This document shows, piece after piece, positions 46,286 to 57,683 of a stretch of DNA of 64,000 nucleotides. The translations under genes and the position numbers were made by a program. The notes under the pieces were generated by a model. That model had not been told where the DNA came from. It ran no database searches and was given only the letters and a program-made list of their open reading frames with translations. Position 1 is the first letter of the stretch. Each line of letters opens with the position of its first letter. The DNA is from Desmodus rotundus (taxonomy: Eukaryota > Chordata > Mammalia > Chiroptera > Phyllostomidae), in assembly GCF_022682495.2 (NCBI RefSeq), contig NC_071392.1, forward strand, positions 103,840,896 to 103,904,895. Direction: 5' to 3'.

Positions 46286-47594
46286 GGGGGGTGAGGCCAA
46301 CCTCACTCAGTTGGAAGGTGCAGTTTGGAGTAGGCATTCTGGGATCAGTGTTGAAGATCCTTCCACCCCTCGGTGGTCTCTGAGGCTGACTCAGAGTCCC
46401 CTTAGCCAGAGAAAACCAAACAGCCTGGTCTGCACTCCCTGAACGTCCCCTCCCGCTGCTCCTGGGAGCCCAGACCTCACCCACAGGTCCCCCATGTCGC
46501 ATGGGGTGGGAGCCTACAGTCCACCACAGAGCTGAGCAAAACCTAAACTGTTTCTTTTCTTTGGAAGGCCTCTAGAAACAGGAAGAGAGGCTGTTTTCTA
46601 GGATTTGCCAAGAGTTAAGTCATTCCTCGCTGATACAAACAATTTCTCAGGTTACTCTTTGGGGCCCAGGAACATTCACGAACTGCCTGCGCAGGGTTTG
46701 AACTCTTCAACTCTGAACTTCAATTCCCTGGGTCATCTGCCTGGGGCCAGGGCACTGCTCTCTGGCCCCGCCTGGGCTTTCAGAGAGGTGGCCCAGCCAC
46801 CTCTGGGATGAGACCTCAAAGAAATTCCCATCCAGGGCTGCTGGGAGGCGTAGGCGGGCTTCAGCCTCTCTCCGGAGTTAGGCCAGCGGATGCCAGCTTT
46901 CCCGAAGTGCGAAGCCAGGTATGTCAGGGGAAGCAATGCACAGATGTCGAGGCGGTCACCGAGAGTGCACGGACTCAGGAAAGCTTGTCGTCTGCTGTGC
47001 CATGCCCCGTCCTGAGCGCCTGGAATATTTCCTCTCACTTCATTCTCATAGCCACTTAGTAAGGCGCTGGGCAGTGGCTCTTGGGGGGTAAGAAAAATCT
47101 TACTCGTCTATGCACGAAACACAGATACACAGTACATGGGTGGTGCGAAAATTCCATGGAGGGGAGGTGAAATTAGGGGGAGGATGTCTAAAACAGGCTC
47201 CTTAGGGGGGCGACCATGAAAAATGGCGAGGTGCTGGTCTGGACGTAACTGCTATGCCAAGACCTCCTCTCAGCGCCCCCAGCCTGGGGAGAAGGTGTGC
47301 TCCCTCACCTCCTGTCTCCGGCGCCGCGGCGCTCCTCCAAATGTGGGTGGCCGGTGGCTTTACGGGAGGCCATTCCCAGTGCGGGGTAAGTGCTGGGGCG
47401 AGACTTGGCTTCATAAGCCGGACCTGCGCAGTCCCCCGGGGCCCAGGCTGGGAATGGCTCCGCACTGGGTTAATGCTCTGCTGTCACGGTCTTGAAATTC
47501 TTAATGATTTTTAAATGAGAACGCCCCACATTTTCTTTCTGCACGGGGCCCTGCAATCATGTTGCCAGGCCAGCCTGGGGGCTTTACTAAGTAC
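46286..47594. other. no feature recognised
   Basis: GC-richer unassigned sequence. A small CpG-enriched patch near 47255-47440 (ctccggcgccgcggcgctcc) is too short to call an island. Frames overlap on both strands without recognisable domains. Confidence 0.5.
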
Positions 47595-47805
47595 CTGGGT
47601 TTGAAGCCAACTTATTGGCTACCTATCAGCTATTTGAATCAGGCAAATGAACTAACCTCTCTGAGCCTCAGTTTCTTCGCCCTGAAAGAGGCGTAACGTG
47701 GCCCTTACTTCAGAAAGTGGCTGGAAGTGAGGACGGTTTGGGTTAATGTCTGTGAAGGGCACAGCCCTCTCTGGCATAGAGGAAGTGCTCACTCGGAGTA
47801 GTGAG
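47595..47805 (+). repeat. MIR SINE
   Basis: actaacctctctgagcctca, gtttcttcgccctgaaagag and catagaggaagtgctcactc. Confidence 0.85.
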
Positions 47806-47900
47806 GAGGATTTTCAGTCTTCCAGGGAGCAGACCTAGAGCCGCAAGATTCTACCTGCAGCTCTTCTTAGCCAAGTCAGTTGGTTTTGCCTGGTGATGGC

Positions 47901-47972
47901 TCTGATTGGTTTGTGTGTGGTCCGCATTTGTTCTGATTGGTTTGTGTGTGGTCCACATTTGTTCTGATTGGT
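47901..47972. repeat. 31-bp tandem repeat carrying three CCAAT boxes
   Basis: Units at 47901-47931 and 47932-47962 differ at one base, and a third, partial unit (tctgattggt) is at 47963-47972. Each unit starts with the complement of aCCAATCAGa, a strong NF-Y-type CCAAT box, so three boxes recur at exact 31-bp spacing. The block may be a remnant promoter or LTR enhancer. I cannot assign the surrounding 47810-48475 to a repeat family. Confidence 0.9.
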
Positions 47973-48479
47973 CAGTTCCTGAACTTTACTTGTTTTTAAG
48001 AATAGTAAGACCATGTCCCCTGCTTACAACTGTTCTTTTCTCCAGGTGACCCTCTCTTCTCCCTGACATTCTGGACCTTGTGGGGTCCTGCTCCACCAGC
48101 AAACCATCCCCCCTCCTGGGACCCATGTCCTGCCAGTTTAGGAGACATCCAGGCCTGTGGTGCAGTGGTTTAATACAGTTTTGTGATGGTCGAAGTGCGA
48201 TTTTGCACCCGGATCCAAGCTTGAGACCTCACGTCCATGCTGAGAGTGAACTGGGTAGGTTTTGAGGATATTATCTCCATGTCGTCCCCCAGAACGTGGA
48301 GATTTGGGGTGCCTTATAAAACTTTTTCTGTTTTATGTTGAGGGGCTTACTTCCTCCCCTTACCCATGGAAAGGAGATCTGGTCCAAGGTAAGGGAAGGA
48401 AGGACCAGATTCTAGGATTATGTGTTTGCACAGGGAAAGGCCATTTGCGGTCTGGAGGTAAAAGCCGCGGAAGAGAATT

Positions 48480-48596
48480 AGGAGCGAACTCTGTCCCAGC
48501 TGTGCCACCAACTCCCTGGGGAACTTGGACAAGTCATGCCCCTTCTCTGGGTCTCTATTTCCCCATTTGCAAAATAAGGAGTATATCAGTGGCTTT
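48480..48596 (+). repeat. MIR fragment
   Basis: cagctgtgccaccaactccc, tggacaagtcatgccccttc and ccccatttgcaaaataagga. It stops at the next repeat boundary. Confidence 0.75.
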
Positions 48597-49145
48597 TTGG
48601 TTGTAAGTGACCAAAACCAACCAACCAAACAAAAACAACTCAAACTCACATAAGCTGCAAAAGGAATTTTATCAGCCTTCGGAACTATATTAGCTTCAAG
48701 CACAAGTGAACCCAGGTGCCCTGTCCTGTGACAGAAGTCTCTTTTCTTCTTTGGGCTCTGATTTCACTTGCTGATAGGCTTTCCCTCAAGCTGGTGGCAA
48801 AGATGGACTCAGCATCTCCAGGTTTACCTCTCACTAGTTCAGCATCCTCCTTTGCTGACAGTTAAAGCAAAACTCCTGAGTTTGACTCCAATGTTTTCTT
48901 CTTAGAGACTCTTTCTTCTTGGATCACATGCTGGCCCCTCAACCATTCACTGTGCACAGGGAGAGGCAATATTTTCATTGGCTAGGCTTAGGTCATGCGT
49001 CTACTCTTAAACCAATCGCTGTGGCTGGGTGAAGAATAATACTCTGATCAGCTGAGCCTGGGTCACATGCCCACCCTGAACAGAGTCTGGGTGGGAAAAC
49101 TTTCCCCCAAGGAAAGTTCAGACTGAATTAGCTGGAGGAAAAGAG
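48597..49145 (-). repeat. LTR-like repeat
   Basis: tttttggttgtaagtgacca, tgataggctttccctcaagc, ccattcactgtgcacaggga, ctctgatcagctgagcctgg and gtcacatgcccaccctgaac. Same family and orientation as 51540-52050. Confidence 0.6.
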
Positions 49146-49254
49146 ATTCACACTGAGATGGCAAAATTATTTTATTGGGAAGAGGTTGGAGTGGATCAAC
49201 GGTTTATAGACTGGGCTCAGAAGAGACGGAAGGGAATCTGAAAACATTCCAAAA

Positions 49255-49490
49255 GTTCTATCCATGCTCAAATAACACATTCACATGGTTCAAAACTCTA
49301 CTGTTTTCACTCTGTACCTTCCCACTCCTGTTCCTCAACTATTTCCCCGTCCCAGAGGCAGCAAACGTTGGGAGTTTCTCGGGTACCTGTATGAGCATCC
49401 TGCTGCTGCTGTGATAAATGGTCACAGATGTAGTGACTTAAAATCATGGAAAGTTATTATCTTCTCCTTCTCAGGATAGAAATCTGACAC
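49255..49490 (-). repeat. L1-like and LTR-like fragments
   Basis: 49255-49384 has cacatggttcaaaactctac, ccagaggcagcaaacgttgg and tttctcgggtacc, as in an old L1 segment. 49385-49490 has tgtgataaatggtcacagat, gtagtgacttaaaatca, an LTR-end type motif. Both are weak. Confidence 0.45.
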
Positions 49491-49764
49491 AGGTCTTATC
49501 GGCTAAAGTCAAGAACTCATAAAAGCTAATAAAAGCAGCTTCGCACATGCAAATGTGTCATATATCTACTGAAAGTGTCGCAGGTCGGGGCCATCATTTA
49601 TTTTTAAGTAAATAGAATGCATAGCACATAATCAAAGTCGGTTTTGCTTTACGGAACTCTTGGTTCAGTCTTTTGTGGGTGAGTGCCTGTGTGTGAGCTG
49701 GGTCATGATATCAAAGGTATTTTTTTTTACCATGAATCATAGTCAAAAATGTTGGGAATTTATG
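49491..49764. other. no feature recognised
   Basis: Unassigned AT-rich sequence. Confidence 0.5.
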
Positions 49765-50005
49765 GATATATAGTTCAGTGGTTATGTGAGGTTTTTCTGG
49801 GGTCAGACTGTCTGGTTCTTTCACTTACCAGCTGTGTGACCTCAAGTAACTGAATGTTTCTGGGGCTCAGTTTTCTCATCTGTGAAATGGAGATAATAAT
49901 GGTACCTTGCCTTCTAGGGTTTGGGGGAAGATTAAATGAGCTGAAAAATGTACCAAGTGCTTAACACAGTACTTGGTACTTGTTAGCCACTGTTGTTATC
50001 CTTGT
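49765..50005 (+). repeat. MIR SINE, nearly complete
   Basis: gttcagtggttatgtgaggt, ggggtcagactgtctggttc, cttaccagctgtgtgacctc, ttttctcatctgtgaaatgg and gcttaacacagtacttggta. Confidence 0.93.
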
Positions 50006-50304
50006 TTGTATTGTCTTTCTTACTCCTTTAAGGGTGGAGAGGAGTGAGATTTTCAGGGGAGAGAGAGCAGAGGTGAGACAGGGATTTCTGTACAGACAGG
50101 AAGAGCGGCCTCAGCTCAGAGAAGGGGAAGGAGCCAGGAGAGGGCCGGGTGTGGGAGGTGTGCTTACGCTAACCCAGGCCAGGTGACAAGTCATGCTATG
50201 GTAGAGTGGTGCTCACTCTTCCAGCTCTGTGGGAGATGCAGATGTGTTTGTAATGTGAGGCAGCGCCAACCACGAACCCACCAAAATTCTCCAAATCTGA
50301 GCAC

Positions 50305-50520
50305 AGACTAGTTGATTTAACTCATTCATCCAGTCAGTAAGCATTTATGAAGTTCTTAATGTGTCAAGCCTTGTCCTCGGGGTGGGGACTCCTGGAGAAC
50401 CAGAGGAACAGTGTCCTTGTCCCCCTCGTGGGCACAGCCTACAGCTGTGTGGGCATTAGACAGGTGGGTAATTACAGGTGTGTTGGAAGGTATTCAGGAG
50501 AAATACAGAACACTAAGGAC
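50305..50520 (-). repeat. L2-related repeat
   Basis: ttcatccagtcagtaagcat, ttatgaagttcttaatgtgt, caagccttgtcctcgg and acaggtgggtaattacaggt. Same family as 10214-10485, 52940-53250 and 61485-61650. 50521-51159 is unassigned. Confidence 0.65.
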
Positions 50521-51159
50521 AGGTAAAATGGGGACTCGGATGTACCTGGATAAGGGGCACAGGGGGAGGTCCCTGTGCAGGTGTATTTGGCCAGCTATCT
50601 GTACAGTGAATAGAAGCAAACAAGGACAAAGAGAACTTCAGGTGGGAGTTGACATGGCCTTGTGGGGGGACCATGCAGATTCAGTGTGGACCCCCAAGGA
50701 GAGAAGCATCAAGCAGGAGCCAGGGAACATGGGACTTCGGACAGCAGTGTCGAAAAGAGGTCACAGAGAAGAGAGGCTGAGGTCTCCTGGAGTCCTAGGT
50801 GGGGAGGAAGCAGCCTTAAGGTCTTGTGGGTTTGGAAAGGAACAAAACGAAACAAAACTTGAGTGCTATCGTAGAAGGCAGGCATGCCGATGTTTAGGGA
50901 AAAGAGGGACAGGAGGCAGCTGTTCAGGGGGGTGCACGTTGGGGGCCAAGAAGGAGTGATGAGAAGGAGGCCCCAAGTCAGCTGTGGGCCAGCTGTCCAA
51001 GGAACTCCAGACCCCACGGCACTTTCTGGCAAAATTCCAAAGGTTCTACAATATCAGGATCTGTGGGTGAGAACTAACAAGCTAAAATTTCATTCAGGTC
51101 TGTGTCAAGGTCAGCTTGTGGAGTCATTCATTATTTCAGCAAGCATTCATCAAACAATG

Positions 51160-51340
51160 CTTTGAAATCAGAAAGGCCTGGGTTGAATCTGGAGTCTGTC
51201 ATTTATTAAATTTTTAAGAATATGCTCACTCTCTGCCTCAGTTTCCCTCTCTGTTACTTGGGAATGGCATTATCTCCTTTCTCAGGGGGTGGGAAGCATT
51301 AATGTTGGGAATGGGCTGACCACATTGTAGTCTCCTAGGA
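51160..51340 (+). repeat. MIR SINE
   Basis: tgaaatcagaaaggcctggg, ttgaatctggagtctgtcat and ctctgcctcagtttccctct. Confidence 0.85.
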
Positions 51341-51539
51341 ACTGTTGGTTCTGGACACATGAATGAAAAGGGGAGGTACCTGTAGCCTTTTGGGGGAGAC
51401 AGACAAGAGGAGGTCGTTACTATACCCTGTGATTAAGACACAATGATGGAAGCATTGAAGGCTATAGATGCAGGGAGTGGGGATGGACCCCTTGGGTCAA
51501 AAGCTCAACAACTAATGAATTCATGGGGAATTCCTCAGA

Positions 51540-52050
51540 GTTACTCAGGTCTCTTAGTTGCAAGTGACAGAAACTCAACTAAAACGGACTTTTATTGGCT
51601 CACACAATGGGGTAAAGGCTTCAGGCCTGGCTGGATCCAGGTGCTCATTGGAGGTCCTAAGTACTTGTTCTCACTCTGTGTTTCTAATCTGTTTCCCTTT
51701 GTATTGGTGTCATTCTCAAGCAGGCTTGTGGTCAAATGGCCTCCGGTACCTCCAGACATATTTCCTGTCAGTTTAACTACTCCAGTACAAAGAGAGCTTT
51801 TTTCCTCAATAATTCCAAACAAATGCCAAGCATTGAGTCTCATCCCATTGGCTTGGGTCATGTAGCCATCTCTGAACCAATCACAGGGCCAAGAGAATAA
51901 ACTACGCTGATTGGCCCAGCCGGAGTCATGTGCTCAGCCTTAGTGCCCAGGTGGGAGCAAGACTGAGCAAATTCAAGCCCACAAGGCCCCATGATTCTGC
52001 TCTCCTCCGTCAGTTCTATTCTCAAGTATGCTGCAACCATGACGCGGCAA
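51540..52050 (-). repeat. LTR-like repeat
   Basis: ctcttagttgcaagtgacag, aaactcaactaaaacgg, ttcaggcctggctggatcca, gaaccaatcacagggccaag, ctgattggcccagccggagt and catgtgctcagcc. A well-preserved reference copy of the LTR-like group of this window (also 29515, 30435, 34300, 48597). Confidence 0.65.
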
Positions 52051-52939
52051 AATACACCCTACTCTTTGTCCTTTTGTTGTCTGAAGAGGAGAAAAGATAA
52101 TGCCATTTGAGTGATTTCTCAAGGCAGAGGAGGGGGGGGCGGGCTCCAACAGCAGATATAACACAAAGTAACTGACAGGTTGAGTCTTAGGCTGGCAGTG
52201 AATAGAACACAGAGACTGAAATAAGAGCTATTATTGGCTAAATACTCCCCCGCCCCGCCCACCAAATGTGTAAGAGTCACGAGGGAAGATTGATAGTTCT
52301 GGCTTCATGATGTTCTACTAAATGGGACATTGGTTCTTAACTATAGGTATTCATGTATGTATATGTGTTACCTGTAGATTTAAAATGCTCCTCTTGGTTT
52401 CTTATCCTGGGTCCTGTGCTATGGCCAGTAAAATGCACACCCCACATTGGCACACTCGGCCAGGTTCAAGGAAGGATGACCTGGCACCTAGCTTCCAGGA
52501 ATGGGAGCATGACTCGGGCCTGGTCCATCAGAACACTCCGCCTTCTTAGCCGAAGGTGCAGGGATGAGCCAATCCGAGGCATCCCCAGGATGACTCTCGA
52601 GCAAACGGCATCATTTCGATGGCGTGTGCGGAGTCTGCACACTGCAAGCCTAGAGCTGCTGGTGCTAAACCATGGGACCTGCGACAAGCTAGAGAGAGAG
52701 TTCTCAGGGTGTCACTGGAATTCCAATTCTACTTTGCCTAAACTCCATGTCTAGGTATGTCTTTTAGTGACTTCACTCAGTAAAATCCCCCCTTTTTTAT
52801 TTTTAAATTAAATCTTTTGGGGATGAATTTCTGTCCCTTGCAACTGAAAACATCCTGCTTAATACAGAGATCGTCATCATTCTCGTCCCCACCACACCCC
52901 TGCTCAGAGCATGACTCTCGGACCAGCTCGGTGCTTGAC
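52051..52939. other. no feature recognised
   Basis: Unassigned. The longest frame (133 codons, 52353-52754 plus) has no domain and is shadowed by a frame on the other strand. Confidence 0.5.
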
Positions 52940-53250
52940 TTTAGACGAATTCACTTTGCTCAACAAGCATCTCATCAGCCCCTACTATGTGCCAGTCCCA
53001 GAGCCGGTCTTATTGATACAGATGCAGATAACACACAGCCCCCTGCCCTCATGGAGACACATCCGCAGCTCATTATGGCAAACATCAGGTTGTGATAAGG
53101 GTAGAAAATCAATTTGTTCAAAGCCATTTGTTCATCTGTGATAGGAACAAGAGCTGAACTGGTAAGGCCATCATTGCAAGTAAGGCTTATTTCCTGCCAG
53201 TTTAAACTGTCCAAGGAATATGCATCACAGAGGGGAGAGGACTAATAGCA
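52940..53250 (-). repeat. L2-related repeat
   Basis: caacaagcatctcatcagcc, cctactatgtgccagtccca and ctgccctcatggagacacat. Confidence 0.7.
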
Positions 53251-53371
53251 AAGTAGCAAATAAATAGCAACATAAAATAAAATGAAACAGAAGTGAAGTG
53301 TGATTGGTGCTCAGGTAGGGGCACAGTGCGCTATGGAGGTGTGTAGTCCCAACTAGGTGAGGTACGTGACG

Positions 53372-53900
53372 GTTAACGTGATGGTTAAATTTATACGTCA
53401 ATTTGACTGGACCACAAGGTGCCCAGCTATTTGGTCAAACATTATTCTGAATGTTTCCATAATGGTGTGTTTGGATACGATTAACATTTAAATGGATAGA
53501 TTGAGTAAAGCAGATTGCTGTCCCTGGTATAGGTGGGCCTTATCCAATCTGTTGAAGGCCTGAATTAGAACAAAAAGGCTGACCCTCCTCCAAGTAAGAG
53601 AGAATTCTTCCTGTGTGATGGCTTTGAAAAGGGACATCGGCTTGTTCCTGCCTTTGGACTCAAGCTAAAACATCAGCTCTTCCTGGGGCTTGAGCCCGCT
53701 GACCTCCAGACTGGAAATACACCGTGGGCTGCCCTGGTTCTAAGGCCTTCAGACTTAGAGTTGGACCTACCTACACCATCACTGTTCCTGGGTCTCCAGC
53801 TTGTCGACTTACCCTGAGATTGTGGAACTTGTCAGTCTCTGAAATCACACAAACCCATTCCTGTCCTGGCATCAATTTCTTTATGTCTACTATTTACCAA
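53372..53900 (+). repeat. MLT2-type ERVL LTR
   Basis: gtgatggttaaatttatacg, tcaatttgactggaccacaa, ggtgcccagctatttgg, agattgagtaaagcagattg, tggtataggtgggccttatc, ctgttgaaggcctgaattag and ggaacttgtcagtctctgaa. Better preserved than the copy at 35545. Its 3' end is lost near the L1 remnant. Confidence 0.93.
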
Positions 53901-53929
53901 AGCAAAGAACAAACTTAATGCCAAGGGTC

Positions 53930-54490
53930 GTCATTCCTGGTACAATTAGGGAAGCTCTAGGTCGTATTTGCTTATGGACGGAGATGCTAAAACTCTGAAT
54001 AAATGTCAGCAAGTGTAATTCAGAGGCATATTAAAAGTATCGTATATCATGAGCAAATAGCATCCATTCAGGAGGCAAGAATGGTTCCTCATGAGAACAT
54101 CTGATGATATAACTCATGACATTATTACATCAGCAAGTTCATGGAGGAAGACCAGAGGTTACGTAAAAATATGCTGGAACAGCATCTGATAAAGTTCGAC
54201 AGCTGTTCCTAGGAAAAACTCTATGTAAAACCAAGGTTAGAAAGAAACTATGTGAATAGAAGAAAAGTAACCACTACAAACTAACAGGAGACATGCTATG
54301 ATACGTGAAACGTGAAATCAGGGCCCGGTCACGGAAGACACGACGCAGGATGGCTAGGTCTACGCCCTTATTTCGGTTTCTAGCTAATGCAATCAATCAT
54401 ACAAGGAAATGGAATACAAAGCGTAAATATTCAAAATGAGGGGCAAAATCAATCTCTTTCTTGGCAGATGATGTAATTATACCATTGTAC
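53930..54490 (+). mobile_element. L1 ORF2 reverse-transcriptase remnant
   Basis: Decayed coding sequence around the L1 reverse-transcriptase active site: acagcatctgataaagttcg, acagctgttcctagg, tttctagctaatgcaatcaa and ttcttggcagatgatgtaat. The last encodes L-A-D-D-V-I at about 54458-54475, where active L1 has F-A-D-D. Stops and frameshifts are frequent, so it is inactive. Confidence 0.8.
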
Positions 54491-55724
54491 TTCCCACCAG
54501 CAATATTTAAAAACCCCCGTATTGCCATATTTTTGCCAGCACTGTGTATGGCTCTTGTCAACCTTTCCCAGTCTGGTTGCTTATTTTTTTTAAAAAAGGG
54601 AAATCAATCTCATGATTATTTTCATTCTTTCTGTGTGATCATTAAGAGAAATCAACAAGCTTTTTGTTTTTCTTTAAAAAAAGAAGTTGACAAATTTAGG
54701 AATTCATGTATTTCTTCAGGCCACAAATATTCAGAGTGTCCTTTGTGCCAGGGGCTGTGCTCCTGCCGATGAGGTCATGCTGCTGCAGAGTGGGGACAGA
54801 ACCTAGACGTCGGGCCCACGCCCTTGGTTTCGGGGACCAAGAGACTGAAAGCACAGAGGTCGTGATTTGCCGGAATCGAAGGCTGCATTAGTTCGAAGAT
54901 CTGGAACCACAACTCGGATCTCCGTGCTCTTTTCACGACAAAAAACTGCCTCAAAAAATAAAACAGACTCCTGCAGACCATTTACCTGGCAAGTATGATT
55001 TGGGGCGAGGGGGTTGGAAGTGAGGCTGGAATGAAGGAAAGTGGTTTAGTCCAATCTCAGTAGCTGTGGGGACTTGGCTTTGGGCTGCCACCGCAGCAGC
55101 AGCGTTGCAAATGTGACATTCTGCAGTCGGTCCCCAGAGTTCAAAGAGAGAAGTAAACGTCAGGAAATTAGCTCTGCTGGCTGTCTTTGTCGTTCTGAAC
55201 CCGTCACCCCCACTCCTCCCCCCTCCCCAAACCCATTGCAGAAATCCGGTCCCATTTTTCTTGCCTCTGACCCTGGTGGCTGAAATTTCTCTCTGTATCA
55301 TAAAAGCTGGGGGTTGTAAAATTCATATTGTAACTTTAAGGAGCCACATCTGTTTTAATCATTTTTTTTGTTTGTTTTAAGAACACAACGGGATTTTAAT
55401 GGCAGCAATAAAATGGAAAAGTTGAAGGAAATTATCACAGATTTGTAAAGCTATAAGGCGGGTTCCTGGGCTCATGTGAGCCGTCAAATTACAAAGAAAG
55501 AACTCAATTGCTTTTATTGCAGGCAGCTCTCTGGTTTAAGCATTTCTCAGTTTAATCTATTGATGAGGATTAGCATTTTATTCACTTCGGCACTTGTAAC
55601 AGCTTTGGTACATGTTACCCTGATAGGCCAGACTAGTGAGACTCAACCATCTCAGAGATGCAGAGAAATCCAGCGCAAGAGCCTGAGGGGGAAGTGTTGG
55701 GTCTGGCCAATCAGACAGGCACGG
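54491..55724. other. no feature recognised
   Basis: Unassigned 1.2 kb. A 116-codon minus frame (54951-55301) shows no domain. Confidence 0.5.
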
Positions 55725-55845
55725 TTTGTTTGAATCCTGACTCCGCCATGTTTAACGGGGTATGTGGCTGCAGGCAAAGCCCTAACTGCTCTGAGCTGCT
55801 CTTTCTTCATCTGTATATGGGACTACATGAGCAAGTTTGCAGTGA
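55725..55845 (+). repeat. MIR fragment
   Basis: tttgaatcctgactccgcca, gtggctgcaggcaaagccct and tttcttcatctgtatatggg. Confidence 0.7.
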
Positions 55846-56284
55846 AACTATGCAAGGAAACCACTGAGCGTGTTGCCAGGCAAACAGGAGCTGCTTCGAG
55901 ACTGGTGGCCGTCATCTGGTTCTCCTCTGATGAGTCAGCTATTTGCAGCAGCCGCTGTGTGCATCCTCGTGCACTGACCCCAGACCCCAGCTCACTGAAC
56001 AGTGCTCACTGCCCTGCCAACACCTGTGACTCTTCACCTGAGGTTCCTTTTCTGAAAAGCAGCTGCTCGGCCCATGCGCAGGGCGAGCCAGAGCGCTGAT
56101 GTGTTATTGGCCCCAGAGGCAGCCCTCACGCAAGGAGAGATGGGCGTTGGAGGAGAAAGGACTCTGCTCCCTCACCCTGCAGGAGGCATGCGCTCAGTGC
56201 TGCCTCCCAGAGCACCCCAGGGGTATAGCGCTCTGTCTGCCTGGTGGTAGTAACTCTCTTGGTAACACAGTCTTTCAAAAAGTT
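55846..56284. other. no feature recognised
   Basis: Unassigned sequence. Confidence 0.5.
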
Positions 56285-56415
56285 AAAATTTTTTTTTCTC
56301 AATTACAGTTGACATTCAGTATTATATGAGTTTCAGGCATACAGTATGGTGGTTAGATAATTACATAATTACAAAGGGATCCCCCCGATAATCTAGTACC
56401 ACCTGACACCGTACA
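56285..56415. mobile_element. L1 fragment
   Basis: tcaattacagttgacattca, gtattatatgagtttcagg, catacagtatggtggttaga and cccgataatctagtaccacc. Confidence 0.8.
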
Positions 56416-56454
56416 TAACACAGTCTTGATTGGCTTCTTTCTCCTCTCTGTCTT

Positions 56455-56795
56455 ATGTCTCAGTCCAGCCGGGCTGCTGCAACAAAGTACCACAGTCTGG
56501 GTGGCTTATACAGCAATTTATTTGTCGCAGGAAGCTGGAACCCTGAGGTCAGGGAGTCAGCGTGGCAGTGCTCTGGTGAGAGTCTGCTTCTGGGCTGCAG
56601 ACTTGGTGGAGAGTGGGGGGGCTCTCTGGGTCCCCCGTCATCAGGGCACTAATCCCATTCCTGAGGGCTCCACCTTTATCCCCTAATTACCTCCCAAAGG
56701 CCCCACCTCCAAATACTACCACACTGGGGAGTAGATTTTGACATGTGAACTTTGTGGGGTGACACAAACATTCAGACCTAACACCCAATGTACCA
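56455..56795 (-). repeat. MaLR (MST/MLT1-type) LTR
   Basis: gccgggctgctgcaacaaag, taccacagtctgggtggctt, gggcactaatcccattcctg, agggctccacctttatcc, ctaattacctcccaaaggcc and tgacacaaacattcagacct. A reverse, solitary LTR. Confidence 0.93.
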
Positions 56796-57104
56796 GGGGA
56801 GAAGGGATGAGGAGTGCAGGCGGGACACGGAGATGGTCCCTGGATGCTCTAGTAACTTCTGACTGCCAGCACTGCCATCTTTGCCCGGGGGCTCCTTGCC
56901 CTGACACTGTGGAAAGCTTGCTGCTGGTGGAAAGAAGTGCCCGCTCGTTAACAGTGCACCCCCTGTGGCTCCGAAACAGTGACTCTTGGGAATTAGTGTA
57001 TAATCACCGAGCTCCCTCGCCCCTCCAGCAGAATAATTCCAAGGCGTGTACCCTGCACCATGTCCAGGGTCTGTCCCAGGGAGGAAGCTGTGATTGCCCA
57101 CGTG

Positions 57105-57262
57105 GCCGCTGGCTTGATAAGGCACGCTCTACCGGATACTTCTCCCTCCTGTCTCCTTCCCTGCTTCCCTTTGGATTGTCACCTCTCACCTCTCAAATAA
57201 ACAACATACCCCTGAATCCTTGTCCTGGTGACTGCTTCTGGGGAAACCCAAATGCCAGGTGT
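57105..57262 (+). repeat. LTR 3'-end-like fragment
   Basis: gtcacctctcacctctcaaa, taaacaacatacccctgaat, ccttgtcctggtgactgctt and ctggggaaacccaaa resemble the end of an old mammalian LTR with its AATAAA signal. Confidence 0.5.
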
Positions 57263-57409
57263 CTCTGCTACTTGAGTGATGAGAAGAAGTCATTTAGGAA
57301 AAGAATTGAGTAAGAGTGAAATAAAAGTGGTGCCTGGATTTTCTTTTTTTTTTTGGTGGTACCATTTTCTGAGACATGGAAGACTGCGTGAGAGTAAGGA
57401 GGAATCGAA

Positions 57410-57620
57410 GATCACCGTGTAGCAGTTAAGAGCAGAGTCTGGAGCCAGGCCTCTGGGTTCATATCCCAGCTTTGCTGCGTATCACCTGCAGGAACGTAGG
57501 CAAGTGGTGAAACCCCTCGATGCTTTGATTTCTGTACCATGGAACTGACAAGTGCCAGTGAGGACTGTATGCGGTAATGGAGGTGCAGCACCTAGAACAG
57601 TCTTGGTGCCGTAAACACGG
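57410..57620 (+). repeat. MIR SINE, nearly complete
   Basis: gtagcagttaagagcagagt, ctggagccaggcctctgggt, tcatatcccagctttgctgc and gcacctagaacagtcttggt. Confidence 0.92.
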
Positions 57621-57637
57621 CATCATCATCATCATCA
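57621..57637. repeat. (CAT)n microsatellite
   Basis: Five to six CAT units, followed by imperfect ATT and ACT/GCT triplets to about 57683. Confidence 0.85.
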
Positions 57638-57683
57638 GTCCTGGTTGATGATTATTATTTTTACTACTGCTACTACTGCTGCT

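Noticed and set aside
47255..47440. Third CpG island
   Set aside because: CpG-enriched for less than 200 bp, without a convincing donor or initiator, so below a sensible island threshold.
50411..50959. 182-codon plus frame
   Set aside because: Begins in an L2-related repeat. Charged, low-information composition and no domain.
54461..54772. 103-codon frame starting with ADDVII
   Set aside because: The start is the remnant of the L1 reverse-transcriptase active site and the rest is unrelated sequence. It is not a gene.
56738..57313. 191-codon plus frame
   Set aside because: Begins inside a MaLR LTR and runs into an LTR-like fragment; no domain.
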